From NCBI RefSeq assembly GCF_001544835.2, contig NZ_FCNX02000006.1, positions 186,001 through 250,000 on the forward strand: a DNA stretch of 64,000 nt, given 5' to 3'. This stretch comes from Caballeronia fortuita. GTDB taxonomy: Bacteria; Pseudomonadota; Gammaproteobacteria; Burkholderiales; Burkholderiaceae. Shown in pieces: positions 35,643 through 44,961 of this stretch. The position numbers and the translations under genes are program-made. Position 1 is the first letter of the stretch. Each line of letters opens with the position of its first letter. Under the pieces are notes generated by a model that saw nothing but the letters and a program-made list of their open reading frames with translations, was not told the DNA's origin and did not search any database.

Positions 35643-37898
35643 TCAACGATCGACCGGGCGCGCTGCGCGCGGCTCGTCGGCATGTTCGCGGATGGCGCGC
35701 AGCAGCGAATCGAGCAACGCGATGTCGAACGGTTTCGACAGCACGCGCGCGCCGACCTGACGCGCGCGATCGAGTTCTTCCGCGTAGCCCGTGACGAGAA
35801 TCACTGGGACGTCCGGCGCCGTGCGCTGCAACATTTCGGCGAGATCGATGCCGTTCATCTGCCCCGGCATGTGGATGTCGGACAGCACGACGTCAAAGGG
35901 AAAGCCAGCGCCTGCGTTGGCGCGCGCCGCTTCGAGCATCGTGGCGGCGGTATCGGCATTGAAGACGTAGGTGACGTGGTGACCCATCATCGTGAGCAGC
36001 GCCTCGGTGCCGGCCGCGACTTCCTCGTTGTCTTCGACGAGCAGCACGCGCAGTCCGTCCGCTTCCAGCGCCGCCGCCGGCTCGGCCGTCGTGGCCGCGC
36101 CCGGCGCATTGCCCGTCGCGCGCGGCAGATACAGGCGCACGGCGGTGCCCGCGCCGGTTGCGCTGTCGATGGTCGCAAGGCCGCCCGCGCGCTCGCAGAA
36201 CGCGAACACTTGCGGCAGGCCGAGGCCGGTGCCCATGCCTTTGGGCTTGGTCGTGAAAAGCGGCTCGAACGCGCGCGCCAGCACGTCCGCGCTCATGCCG
36301 AAGCCGTTGTCCTCGAGCGTGATCTGCACGAATTCGCCGGTGATCGGAAAGCCGTCTTCGTGGCGAAAGCGCACGTTGTCGGCGCGCACGGTGAACGTGC
36401 CGCCGCTCGGCATCGCGTCGCGCGCATTCACCGCGACGTTGATGAGCGCCAGTTCCAGTTCGGCCGGATCGACGCGGATCGTCCACACGTCCGGCGCGAC
36501 CTCGACGTTGAGCGCGACCTTCGCACCGAGCGACGCGCGCAGCAGTTCGCGCCCCGCCGGCACCCATTTGCCAATGGCGATGACTTCGCTGCGCAATGGC
36601 TGCTTGCGCGCGACGCCGAGCAACTGGCGCGTGAGCGACTGGCCGCTTTTCAGCGCGCGCTCCATCGCCGACAGTTCGCGGTCGATGCCGGGCGCGCCGC
36701 GCCGCCGCACGATCTGCACGTTGGTCGAGACGATCATCAATAGATTGTTGAAATCGTGCGCAACGCTGCCGACGAGATTGCCAAGCGCCTCCATCTTGCG
36801 CGCCTGCCGATACGCCGATTCGATCGAGCGGCGCATCGACGCTTCCGCCTGCCAGCGCTCCCACGCTTCCTCTTCGGTCGCGAGCCGCCGCAGCGATTGC
36901 GCGATCACGCCCCACAGCACGACGCACGGCGCGAAGATCGAGAGCGCGAGCACGCTCAGATGCCGCCACCACGCCGACCAGATCGTCGCTATCGGATAGC
37001 CGCTCGACACGTAGATCGGATAGCCGCCGACGCGCCGGAACGCGACGATCTTCAACTGATCGTCCAGCCCGGAAACCATCTTCACGACGCCGCTCCTGCG
37101 CCCGGCCGCGTAGGCTTCGCGCAGCGGCGAGTGCGGCGCGAGCGACATGCGTTCGGGCGGGCGCGCCGGATACCACGCGAGCACTTCGCCGTCCGAGCGC
37201 GACAGGCCGAGCGAGACGCTCGGGTTATCGCCGATCAATTCGCGATAAAACGCGCCGAAATACGCTGGCCGGAGCGCGATCGACACGATGCCGTCGAACT
37301 TGCCCGCCGCCGTGTGCCGCGCGATCGCCGTGTTGAAAACTTGCTCGCCGGCGACGCGTCCGACCATCACGCGGGAAATCTGCTGGATCTTCTGGCCGGC
37401 GCGCAGGCCGTCGAAGTCGTCGCGGTCGGCGACGGAGATGTCGGGCGTCGGCCAGGCGCGGCTCGTCGCGAGCAGCGTGCCGTCGGCGGCGAACACGGAC
37501 GCCGCGGCGACCTGCTGGTACGTGTTGCTGATCATTTTCAGCCGCTGATGGATGGCCGGGCCTTCGCGGCGGATCGCGTCGGCGTCGAGGTCGTCGAGCA
37601 GATCGACGATGCGCTCGTTGAGCGTCACGTTGAGATCGAAGACCTTGAGGGCGTGTTCCTCGGCGACGCGGGCATTGCGCGCGACCAGTTCGGACGCTTC
37701 GGCGACGCGCGCGTGATAGTCGTTCAGCGCGGTGAGCGCGACGTACACGCATGGCAGCACGATCGCAGCCACGAGCAGTGCGTAGAGCGTGAGGCGCTGC
37801 GCGGCGAAGTTGCGCTCGGGAACCACCGGAAACGGCGGTTCGTCCTGCCAGGATTGCGCGGCAGGATCGACGTCGGGCTCGTCACGTTGCAGCGTCAT
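35643..37898 (-). CDS. Hybrid sensor histidine kinase/response regulator
   Basis: A 751-residue membrane kinase. A first membrane segment near residue 40 and a second near 310 enclose a ~250-residue periplasmic sensor domain of the dCache type (ASVFAADGTLLATSRAWP, RVGGYPIYVSSGYP). The cytoplasmic part has the H box GSVAHDFNNLL with the phospho-accepting His, HATPase motifs (NVAVNARDAMPSGG, DNGFGM, GTGLGLPQVFAF) and a C-terminal receiver (LLVEDNEEVAAG, phospho-Asp in LSDIHMPGQMNG). The HDFNN form belongs to the NtrB/CckA-like group. No partner gene is adjacent, so it is an orphan. Confidence 0.93.
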   Translation of the reverse strand: MTLQRDEPDVDPAAQSWQDEPPFPVVPERNFAAQRLTLYALLVAAIVLPCVYVALTALNDYHARVAEASELVARNARVAEEHALKVFDLNVTLNERIVDLLDDLDADAIRREGPAIHQRLKMISNTYQQVAAASVFAADGTLLATSRAWPTPDISVADRDDFDGLRAGQKIQQISRVMVGRVAGEQVFNTAIARHTAAGKFDGIVSIALRPAYFGAFYRELIGDNPSVSLGLSRSDGEVLAWYPARPPERMSLAPHSPLREAYAAGRRSGVVKMVSGLDDQLKIVAFRRVGGYPIYVSSGYPIATIWSAWWRHLSVLALSIFAPCVVLWGVIAQSLRRLATEEEAWERWQAEASMRRSIESAYRQARKMEALGNLVGSVAHDFNNLLMIVSTNVQIVRRRGAPGIDRELSAMERALKSGQSLTRQLLGVARKQPLRSEVIAIGKWVPAGRELLRASLGAKVALNVEVAPDVWTIRVDPAELELALINVAVNARDAMPSGGTFTVRADNVRFRHEDGFPITGEFVQITLEDNGFGMSADVLARAFEPLFTTKPKGMGTGLGLPQVFAFCERAGGLATIDSATGAGTAVRLYLPRATGNAPGAATTAEPAAALEADGLRVLLVEDNEEVAAGTEALLTMMGHHVTYVFNADTAATMLEAARANAGAGFPFDVVLSDIHMPGQMNGIDLAEMLQRTAPDVPVILVTGYAEELDRARQVGARVLSKPFDIALLDSLLRAIREHADEPRAARPVDR

Positions 37899-38707
37899 TT
37901 TTTGGCAGCGAATTGGAAAAACTTACTCGAAGCCCGCGCGTTCCGTACGGCGCGACGCGGGCGCGGGCGGGATTGGCCGAGCGTGATCAGTGCAACCGCA
38001 AGAAGTACGCACGAAGTATGCCGATTTCGCGTTTTGTCGTGTGAATCGTGTGGAAGAAAGGTTCGATTGCGTTCCCGAGTTAGCGAGATTATCGGAAGCG
38101 CAAACGTACACAAAAGCATGGAACCTTCGAGCAGAGGCGGAATCGAGAGAATTATTCCGGTCAGAAAACTTATTTCATCATATTAATTCGCGCTGGAGCG
38201 GTTGGCGAGTTGCTTTGACATTCTGATAGTCAGACAATGCAATCTCCGGCCAATATGCCATCCAGAGCGTTTGCCGGAGAAATACAAGCAACCTCGCGGC
38301 GCGCTTCGGGGAGAAGTACGGCCCGCACGGGATAAAACCGTGCGGGCAGCGTGAACGAGCGAGGATTTGAAGGCCACGGTCCGGGACTGCCGGATCTTGC
38401 ACGGGCAGGCACCATGACGCCGATCGAGAGCCAACATTCAGCGCGTGCCGCCGGCACGCCGATTGCGCAACGCACGCCCGCCGGATGGCGCGCATATGTC
38501 CACGCTCGGCGCGCCTGGCTCGTCGCCGCCGAATTGCATTGCCGACAGCGCCCGCGTGCCCGCCGGGCCAGAGGGCTCTCGCCGGCTCTGCCGTGAAGAT
38601 CGCCTAAAGATCGCCGCGCGGATGCCGTAATCCCATACGAGAGCATGCCGTGTATAGCCACGCGCGCGCCTCGAGCCCGACCAACAGCCTAATAGATCCA
38701 GCCGACC
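37899..38707. other. 809-bp gap, lower GC at the left, no supported gene
   Basis: Bases 37990-38240 have clearly lower GC than the surroundings, and the short open frames here lack family similarity and good ribosome sites. A possible promoter TTGACA (38215-38220), 17 bases, TGCAAT (38238-38243) has the small repeat TCTGA-TAG-TCAGA (38222-38234) in its spacer. A 10-bp perfect hairpin GCCCGCACGG/CCGTGCGGGC (38321-38330, 38338-38347) lies ~80 bases downstream. A small RNA or a long leader for the receiver operon are possibilities. Confidence 0.5.
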
Positions 38708-39076
38708 ATGCCGTTGCCGATTGTCATTGCCGATGATTCCCTGCTCGCGCGCAAGGTGCTGACGCGCGCGCTGCCGCCGGAGTGGGACGTCGAGATCTCC
38801 TACGCGACCAACGGGCGCGAAGCGCTCGATCACTACCGCGCGGGCCGCGCGTCGGTGATGTTTCTCGATCTGACGATGCCCGACATGACGGGCTATCAGG
38901 TGCTCGACGCCTTGCAGCACGAGGACCTGAACACGTTCGTAATCGTCGTGTCCGCCGAAGTGCAGCCGATGGCGCAGGAGCGCGTGCGCGCGCTCGGCGC
39001 GATCGCGTTTCTGCCTAAGCCGGTGACGCCCGAAGCGCTGCGTCCCGTTCTGAAGGAGTACGGTCTTCATGGTTGA
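38708..39076 (+). CDS. Single-domain response regulator (CheY-like)
   Basis: A 122-residue receiver with no output domain. Acidic pair at residues 8-9 (IVIADDSLLARKVLTRAL), phospho-accepting Asp near residue 57 (FLDLTMPDMTGY), and Lys in LPKPVTP near 104. It begins a three-gene operon: its last eight bases overlap the CheC-family gene, followed by a diguanylate cyclase. The kinase is not in the operon. The arrangement suggests that phosphorylation of this receiver, removed by the CheC partner, tunes the cyclase or a motility/adhesion target. Confidence 0.92.
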   Translation: MPLPIVIADDSLLARKVLTRALPPEWDVEISYATNGREALDHYRAGRASVMFLDLTMPDMTGYQVLDALQHEDLNTFVIVVSAEVQPMAQERVRALGAIAFLPKPVTPEALRPVLKEYGLHG

Positions 39077-39692
39077 TGCCGCCCTGAACGAAGATCAGCG
39101 CGACGCGCTGCAGGAAGTCGCCAATATGGCGATGGGCCAGGCCGCGACGCGCCTCTCGAAGCTGCTCGGCACGTTCATCGAGCTTTCGGTGCCGCGCGTG
39201 CGCGTCGTGAGTGTCGCGGAGGCGTCGGCGGCGCTCTCGGAGATGACCGGCATCACCGATGCCGTCACCGCGGTGCGCCAGGGCTTTCGCTCCGACATCA
39301 AGGGCGAGGCGATCGTGCTGTGCAAGAGCGGCAGCGTCGATCAGCTTTGCGCGCTCGTCGACGATCCGTACACCAAGTCCACATACGAGGCGACCACGCG
39401 CACCGAGCTCGTGTTCGACGTCGCCACGGTGCTGATGGGCGCGTGCGTGTCGTGCATCCTCGACCGCCTCGGGCGTTCGCCGATCTTTTCGCCGCCCGGC
39501 ATGCTCGGCACGGAAATCGGGCTCGACGAGGTGTTCCAGCCCGCGATGCTCGCGTGGAAGACGGCGCTCCTGCTCGAAGTGAACTTCGCGCTCGAAGATC
39601 ACAGCTTCCGCGCGCATCTCGTGATGCTGATGGCGGAGGACGCGATCGCGCATCTGAACGAGGCGCTCGACGCGCTCTTGTCGAGTCTCTGA
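39069..39692 (+). CDS. CheC-family phosphatase
   Basis: A 207-residue protein of the CheC/CheX/FliY phosphatase group. The first active-site helix is kept (DALQEVANMAMGQAATRLSKLLG, the D-x3-E-x2-N pattern). The second copy (TELVFDVATVLMGACVSC) has lost the E and N at the expected places, so only one catalytic site is likely. CheC proteins dephosphorylate CheY-like receivers, and the overlapping upstream gene encodes exactly such a receiver. The downstream gene encodes a diguanylate cyclase, three bases away. Confidence 0.88.
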   Translation: MVDAALNEDQRDALQEVANMAMGQAATRLSKLLGTFIELSVPRVRVVSVAEASAALSEMTGITDAVTAVRQGFRSDIKGEAIVLCKSGSVDQLCALVDDPYTKSTYEATTRTELVFDVATVLMGACVSCILDRLGRSPIFSPPGMLGTEIGLDEVFQPAMLAWKTALLLEVNFALEDHSFRAHLVMLMAEDAIAHLNEALDALLSSL

Positions 39693-39695
39693 CGC

Positions 39696-40637
39696 ATGGA
39701 AGACCTGCGCCATCTGCTGAGCGAACTCGTGATCGAGCGCGTGGGCTTCGGCATCTTCGTGCTCGATCGCGATCTGAACGTGCTGATGTGGAACCGCTTC
39801 ATGCAGGATCACAGCGGCAAGACGGCCGAAACGGTTATCGGCAAGTCGATTTTTTCGAGCTTTCCGGAACTGCCGCGCGTGTGGTTCACGCGCAAGGTCG
39901 AAAGCGTGTTTCAGCTCGGCAGCTTCGCGTTCAGTTCGTGGGAGCAGCGCCCGTATCTTTTCAAGTTCGACCACGACCGGCCGATCACCGGCGGCGTCGA
40001 CTATATGCAGCAGGACTGCACCTTCATGCCGCTCGCGCTCGAAGGCGACGTGCGCGCCGTCTGCGTGACGATTTCCGACGTGACGCACGCGAGCATGATG
40101 CAGCGCGCCCGCGACGAAGCCGTGGCGAAACTTCAGGAATTCGCCGACCGCGACGGCCTGACCGGCATTGCGAACCGTCGCTACTTCGAATTGCGCCTGC
40201 GCGACGAATTTTCACGCTGGCAGCGCTATGGCGGCGAGTTGTCGATGCTGTTGTTCGATCTCGATCATTTCAAGCGCATCAACGACGACCTCGGGCATCT
40301 CGTCGGCGACACGGTTCTGCGCGTGATGGCCGAACGTGTCGCGAAGGCGGTGCGCGTGCAGGACGTGTTCGGGCGCTTCGGCGGCGAGGAATTCGCGCTG
40401 CTGCTGCCGTGCACGAACTTCGACGATGCGATGATCGTTGCGGAAAAAGTGCGCTGCGCGATCGGCGAGACGCCTATCGACGTGCAGGGCGCGCGCGTGC
40501 CGGTGACGGCGAGCGTCGGGGCGGCGCGTGCGCGCCCTGGCGTGACGTCGTCGTATGAGGCGCTCATCAATGAGGCCGATGCGGCGCTCTATACGGCCAA
40601 GCGCGAAGGGCGGAACCGGGCGGTGGGGTTCGCCTGA
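39696..40637 (+). CDS. PAS-GGDEF diguanylate cyclase
   Basis: A 313-residue protein. An N-terminal PAS-like sensor (VIERVGFGIFVLDRDLNVLMWNRFMQDHSG, residues ~9-120) is joined by a coiled-coil helix to a GGDEF domain (DRDGLTGIANRRYFELRL, LFDLDHFKRINDDLGHLVGD). The active-site loop is GGEEF, so it should make cyclic di-GMP. An I-site RVQD lies five residues ahead of GGEEF, allowing product inhibition. It is the last gene of the receiver/CheC/cyclase operon and lies 222 bases ahead of the hopanoid operon on the same strand. Confidence 0.94.
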   Translation: MEDLRHLLSELVIERVGFGIFVLDRDLNVLMWNRFMQDHSGKTAETVIGKSIFSSFPELPRVWFTRKVESVFQLGSFAFSSWEQRPYLFKFDHDRPITGGVDYMQQDCTFMPLALEGDVRAVCVTISDVTHASMMQRARDEAVAKLQEFADRDGLTGIANRRYFELRLRDEFSRWQRYGGELSMLLFDLDHFKRINDDLGHLVGDTVLRVMAERVAKAVRVQDVFGRFGGEEFALLLPCTNFDDAMIVAEKVRCAIGETPIDVQGARVPVTASVGAARARPGVTSSYEALINEADAALYTAKREGRNRAVGFA

Positions 40638-40684
40638 GGCGCCGTCGATGCGGTGCCTTGCCCGGCGCGGTCGCGGCGCAATCG

Positions 40685-40710
40685 GGCAAAGAATTGCTAT
40701 ACTCTTTGCC
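40685..40710. promoter_or_regulatory. Inverted repeat around a -10-like box ahead of hpnD
   Basis: GGCAAAGA (40685-40692) and TCTTTGCC (40703-40710) are perfect inverted copies with ten bases between, enclosing TATACT (40698-40703), a good -10 match facing hpnD. No clear -35 box is seen. It may be an operator for the hopanoid operon. Confidence 0.45.
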
Positions 40711-40859
40711 GCTTCCGGCGCAGTCGCAGCCGGCTCGCGCCGGCTTTCCTCTTCGTTCGTCCCGCTCTGCGCCAGGTGGTTCCGCGCGCATCGGCATTGC
40801 ATCGAAACCGGCGCCCGATCTCTTAATTTGCCCCTGAGGGCGCCACAACGGAGCTCGTC

Positions 40860-41708
40860 TTGGCCGTTTCCAACATCATCGCTGACGATCCCGCACCAGA
40901 CGCCGCGAAAGCGTCGTCGGGAAGTTCGTTCTATCTCGCGATGCGCATCCTTCCGGCCGCGCAGCGAGACGCGATGTATCAGATCTACGCGTTCTGCCGC
41001 GCCGTCGACGACATCGCCGACGAAGGCACGCTGCCGCGCCGCGAACGCGCGGTCGCGCTCGACCAGTGGCGCGAGGACATCGACGCGTGCTACGCCGGCC
41101 GCCCGAAAAAAGCGCTCGAAGCGCTCATGCATCACATTCAGGATTTCCGGCTTTCCCGCGACGACTTCATGGCCGTCATCGACGGCATGGCGATGGACGC
41201 CGCCGGCGACATCGTCGCGCCCGACGAAGCCACGCTCGACCTCTATTGCGACCGCGTGGCGAGCGCGGTCGGGCGGCTATCGGTGAGAATCTTCGGGATG
41301 CACGAAGACGCCGGCCGACGGCTCGCGCATCACCTCGGCCGCGCTTTGCAACTGACCAACATCCTGCGCGACATCGACGAAGACGCCGAAATCGGCCGCG
41401 TGTATCTGCCGCGCGAACTGCTCGCGCGCGAAGGCATTTCGACGAGCGATCCGGCGAGCATCGTCGGCGATGCGCGCCTGCCGCGTGTGTGCGCCGTGCT
41501 GGCCGAGCGCGCGAAGGGCCACTACGCGCAATCGGACGCGATCATGGCGGCCTCGCCGCGCGCTCAGGTGCGCGCGCCGCGCATCATGTCGGCGGCGTAT
41601 CGCACGGTGCTCGACGCCAATCTCAAACGCGGTTTCGACCTGCCGCGCACGCGCGTGCGCACGCCGCGCTCGCGCCTGCTGTGGATCGTGGCGCGCAACC
41701 TGTTCTGA
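40860..41708 (+). CDS. hpnD: Presqualene diphosphate synthase HpnD
   Basis: A 282-residue squalene/phytoene synthase family protein that joins two farnesyl diphosphates to presqualene diphosphate. Asp-rich motif one is D50-D51-x-x-D54 (FCRAVDDIADE) and motif two D171-x3-D175 (LTNILRDIDED). The sequence is of the HpnD rather than HpnC type (GSSFYLAMRILPAAQRDAMYQIYAF). The start is TTG at 40860, six bases after GGAG; no upstream ATG is in frame. It is the first gene of hpnD-hpnE-shc-hpnG and its stop overlaps the hpnE start by one base. Confidence 0.93.
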   Translation: MAVSNIIADDPAPDAAKASSGSSFYLAMRILPAAQRDAMYQIYAFCRAVDDIADEGTLPRRERAVALDQWREDIDACYAGRPKKALEALMHHIQDFRLSRDDFMAVIDGMAMDAAGDIVAPDEATLDLYCDRVASAVGRLSVRIFGMHEDAGRRLAHHLGRALQLTNILRDIDEDAEIGRVYLPRELLAREGISTSDPASIVGDARLPRVCAVLAERAKGHYAQSDAIMAASPRAQVRAPRIMSAAYRTVLDANLKRGFDLPRTRVRTPRSRLLWIVARNLF

Positions 41709-42982
41709 TGTCGCGGCGGGTGGTCGTCGTCGGAGCGGGTGTCGCCGGCCTTGCCGCCGCAGTCGAGGCACAACGGCGCGGCGCGCGCGTCGCGCTGCAC
41801 GAGGCGGAGCAGCACGCCGGCGGACGTTGCCGCTCGTTTTTCGACGACAAACTCGGCGTCACGCTCGATAACGGCGCTCATCTGCTGCTATCCGGCAATC
41901 AATCGACGATGGCCTATTTGCGTGCCATCGGCGCGACTGATACGTTGATCGGCCCGACGCAAGCCGACTATCCTTTCTTCGATGTCGCGAGCAGCGGCGC
42001 GTGGATTATCCGGATGTCGTCCGGACGTTTGCCTCGCTGGATTTTCGACGCCGATGCGCGCGTGCCCGGCACGCAACCCGCCGATTACCTGTCGTTCCTG
42101 CCGCTCTTCTGGGCGAAGCAGGGCCGAACCGTCGACGAATCCGTGCGGCGCAAGGACCGCGTGTGGCATCTGCTCGTGCGCCCGCTCCTGCGCACGATGC
42201 TGAACGCCGATCCGTCCGAGGCGAGCGCGGAACTTGCCGCCGGCCTGCTGCGCGAGACGGTCGCGCAGGGCGGGCAGGCGTGCCGTCCGCTCGTCGCGCG
42301 AAGCGGGTTGTCGCATGCGTTCGTCGAACCCGCGCTGCGGCACTTGCAGTACGGTGGCGCGGAGATACGGCTCGGCTCGCGCGTGACGCGCATTGGTGTA
42401 TCGGGCACGGATTCGGCCGAACGTGTAAGCTCGCTGGCTTTTGAAGGCGCGGAGCCGCTCGAGCTCGCACCGGGCGATGGCGTCGTGCTCGCCGTGCCGC
42501 CCGGCGCGGCGCGCAGCCTGGTGCCGGAGCTCATCGCGCCGGACGCGTCGCGGGCGATCGTCACCGTGCATTTCGCTGTCGACGCCCCCGCTGGCTGCGC
42601 GCCGCTGACGTGTCTCGTCAATGGCGTCGCGGACTGGATCTGCGCGGTGCCGGGGCGGATATCGGTGACGCTGGCGAGCGCCGGCGCGCGGCTCGCGACG
42701 CCGCACGAAACGCTCGCGCAGGCGGTGTGGCAGGAAACGGCGCCGGCGATGCGCCTGCCCGCCGCGCCGATGCCGCCCTGGCAAGTCGTCGCCGACGCGC
42801 ACGCGACGTTTGCCGCCGTGCCCGCGCAGGAAGGCTTGCGAGCCGCCACGCGCACGCGCTGGCGCAATTTCATGCTCGCGGGCGACTGGACGGCGACCGG
42901 CCTGCCCGCGACGATCGAAGGCGCGATCCGCTCCGGCCAGAAGGCGGCGGAAGCGCTGTTGAACCCATCGATGGAACGCTGA
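41708..42982 (+). CDS. hpnE: Hydroxysqualene dehydroxylase HpnE
   Basis: A 424-residue FAD-dependent amine-oxidase-like enzyme. The dinucleotide fold VVVVGAGVAGLAAAVEAQRRGARVALHEA opens the protein, GGRCRSFFD is the second flavin motif, and the C-terminal FMLAGDWTATGLPATIEGAIRSG closes the FAD site. In the three-enzyme route HpnC-HpnD-HpnE it removes the hydroxyl group of hydroxysqualene to give squalene. It overlaps hpnD by one base and shc by one base (TGATG junctions), so the three are translationally coupled. Confidence 0.95.
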   Translation: MSRRVVVVGAGVAGLAAAVEAQRRGARVALHEAEQHAGGRCRSFFDDKLGVTLDNGAHLLLSGNQSTMAYLRAIGATDTLIGPTQADYPFFDVASSGAWIIRMSSGRLPRWIFDADARVPGTQPADYLSFLPLFWAKQGRTVDESVRRKDRVWHLLVRPLLRTMLNADPSEASAELAAGLLRETVAQGGQACRPLVARSGLSHAFVEPALRHLQYGGAEIRLGSRVTRIGVSGTDSAERVSSLAFEGAEPLELAPGDGVVLAVPPGAARSLVPELIAPDASRAIVTVHFAVDAPAGCAPLTCLVNGVADWICAVPGRISVTLASAGARLATPHETLAQAVWQETAPAMRLPAAPMPPWQVVADAHATFAAVPAQEGLRAATRTRWRNFMLAGDWTATGLPATIEGAIRSGQKAAEALLNPSMER

Positions 42983-44961
42983 TGAACGATTTATCCCTGT
43001 CGGCCGTGGGCGCGCAGGTTTCGGGCGCCCCGCTCGATTCCGCCGTCAACAAGGCCACCGACGCGCTGCTCGCGGCGCAGCATCCAGACGGCTACTGGCT
43101 CTACGAACTCGAAGCAGACGCAACCATTCCTGCTGAATACGTGCTGCTCGTCCACTATCTCGGCGAAACCGCCGACGAAAAGCTCGAAGCGAAAATCGGC
43201 CGCTATCTCCGCCGCATTCAACGCGAGGACGGCGGCTGGCCGCTTTTCACCGACGGCGCGATGGACGTTTCCGCGACCGTGAAGGCGTATTTCGCGCTGA
43301 AGATGATCGGCGATTCGCCCGATGCGCCGCACATGGAGCGCGCCCGCGCCGCGATTCTCGCGGCGGGCGGCGCGGAAAAGGTGAACGTGTTCACGCGCAT
43401 CCTGCTCGCGCTCTTCGGCGTCGTGTCGTGGCGCGCGGTGCCGATGATGCCCGTCGAAATCATGCGTTTGCCGATGTGGTTCCCGTTCCATCTGTCGAAG
43501 GTGTCGTACTGGGCGCGCACGGTGATCGTGCCGATGCTCGTGCTCAACGCCAAACGCCCGCGCGCGCGCAATCCGCGCGGCGTGCGCATCGACGAAGTGT
43601 TCACGAATCCGCCGGTCAATACGGGCATGCCGTCGCGCGCCGGGCATCAGAGCCGCGGCTGGTTTGCGTTTTTCCGCGTCGTCGATTCGATCTTGCGGGC
43701 CGCCGACCCGCTCCTGCCGAAAGCCGGCCGCGAGCGCGCGATCGATGAAGCCGTGCGCTTCGTCGACGAGCGGCTGAACGGCGAGGACGGCCTCGGCGCG
43801 ATTTTCCCTGCGATGGCCAATTCGGTGATGATGTACGACGTGCTCGGCTATCCGCCGGAGCATCCGAATCGCGCGATCGCCCGCAAGTCGCTCGACAAGC
43901 TGCTGATTGTCGATGAAGCCGAAGACGGCGAAGCGTATTGCCAGCCGTGTCTGTCGCCGGTGTGGGATACGTCGCTCGCGGCGCACGCGCTTCTCGAAAC
44001 CGGCATGCCGAAGGCGCGCGCGGCGGTCAAGCGCGGCCTCGACTGGCTGGTGCCGCTGCAGATTCTCGACGTGCGCGGCGACTGGGTATCGCGCCGTCCC
44101 GACGTGCGGCCGGGCGGCTGGGCGTTCCAGTTCGCGAATCCGCACTATCCGGATGTCGACGACACCGCCGTCGTCGCGATGGCGATGGAGCGCGCGGATC
44201 GCGAGAACGGCACCGCGCTGTACGGCGAATCGATCGCGCGGGCGCGCGAATGGGTCGTCGGCATGCAGAGCAGCGACGGCGGCTGGGGCGCGTTCGAGCC
44301 GGAGAACACGCAGTTCTATCTGAACAACATCCCGTTTTCCGATCACGGCGCGCTGCTCGATCCGCCGACCGTCGATGTGTCCGCGCGCTGTCTGTCGATG
44401 CTCGCGCAGCTCGGCGAAACGTCGCTCAACAGCGAGCCCGCGCGGCGCGCCTTCGAATACATCGTGCGGGATCAGGAACGCGATGGAAGCTGGTACGGGC
44501 GCTGGGGCATGAATTTCATCTACGGCACCTGGTCGGCGATGTCCGCGCTGAACGCGGCGGGCGTCGCGCCGACGGACACGCGCATGAAGCGCGCGGCGGA
44601 CTGGCTCGTCGGCATCCAGAACGACGACGGCGGCTGGGGCGAGGACGGCGAGAGCTATAAGCTCGACTATCGCGGATACGAACAGGCGCCGAGCACGGCG
44701 TCGCAGACGGCGTGGGCGCTGCTCGGGCTGATGGCGGCGGGGCTCGTCGAGCATCCGGCGGTCGCGCGCGGCATCGGTTATCTGCTGAAGACGCAACGCG
44801 CGCACGGCCTGTGGGACGAAACGCGCTTCACCGCGACCGGCTTCCCGCGCGTGTTCTATCTGCGATACCACGGCTATCGCAAATTCTTCCCGCTGTGGGC
44901 GCTCGCGCGCTATCGCAATCTGACGCGCGACGGACTCACGCGCGTGACGGCGGCGATGTGA
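42982..44961 (+). CDS. shc: Squalene-hopene cyclase
   Basis: A 659-residue terpenoid cyclase. The protonating DxDD motif is at 391-394 (HYPDVDDTAVV), and several QW repeats are present (QREDGGWPLF, QSSDGGWGAFEP, QERDGSWYGRWGMNFIYGTW, QNDDGGWGED). It folds squalene into hopene or diplopterol on the membrane. Length is usual. The start overlaps the hpnE stop, and the stop overlaps a GTG start of hpnG, so it is in the middle of the operon. Also called hpnF. Confidence 0.97.
   Translation: MNDLSLSAVGAQVSGAPLDSAVNKATDALLAAQHPDGYWLYELEADATIPAEYVLLVHYLGETADEKLEAKIGRYLRRIQREDGGWPLFTDGAMDVSATVKAYFALKMIGDSPDAPHMERARAAILAAGGAEKVNVFTRILLALFGVVSWRAVPMMPVEIMRLPMWFPFHLSKVSYWARTVIVPMLVLNAKRPRARNPRGVRIDEVFTNPPVNTGMPSRAGHQSRGWFAFFRVVDSILRAADPLLPKAGRERAIDEAVRFVDERLNGEDGLGAIFPAMANSVMMYDVLGYPPEHPNRAIARKSLDKLLIVDEAEDGEAYCQPCLSPVWDTSLAAHALLETGMPKARAAVKRGLDWLVPLQILDVRGDWVSRRPDVRPGGWAFQFANPHYPDVDDTAVVAMAMERADRENGTALYGESIARAREWVVGMQSSDGGWGAFEPENTQFYLNNIPFSDHGALLDPPTVDVSARCLSMLAQLGETSLNSEPARRAFEYIVRDQERDGSWYGRWGMNFIYGTWSAMSALNAAGVAPTDTRMKRAADWLVGIQNDDGGWGEDGESYKLDYRGYEQAPSTASQTAWALLGLMAAGLVEHPAVARGIGYLLKTQRAHGLWDETRFTATGFPRVFYLRYHGYRKFFPLWALARYRNLTRDGLTRVTAAM

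Noticed and set aside
37990..38226. 78-codon open frame in the low-GC part of the 809-bp gap
   Set aside because: Composition is not that of a shadow, but there is no ribosome site, no family and no partner; evidence is too thin to call a gene.
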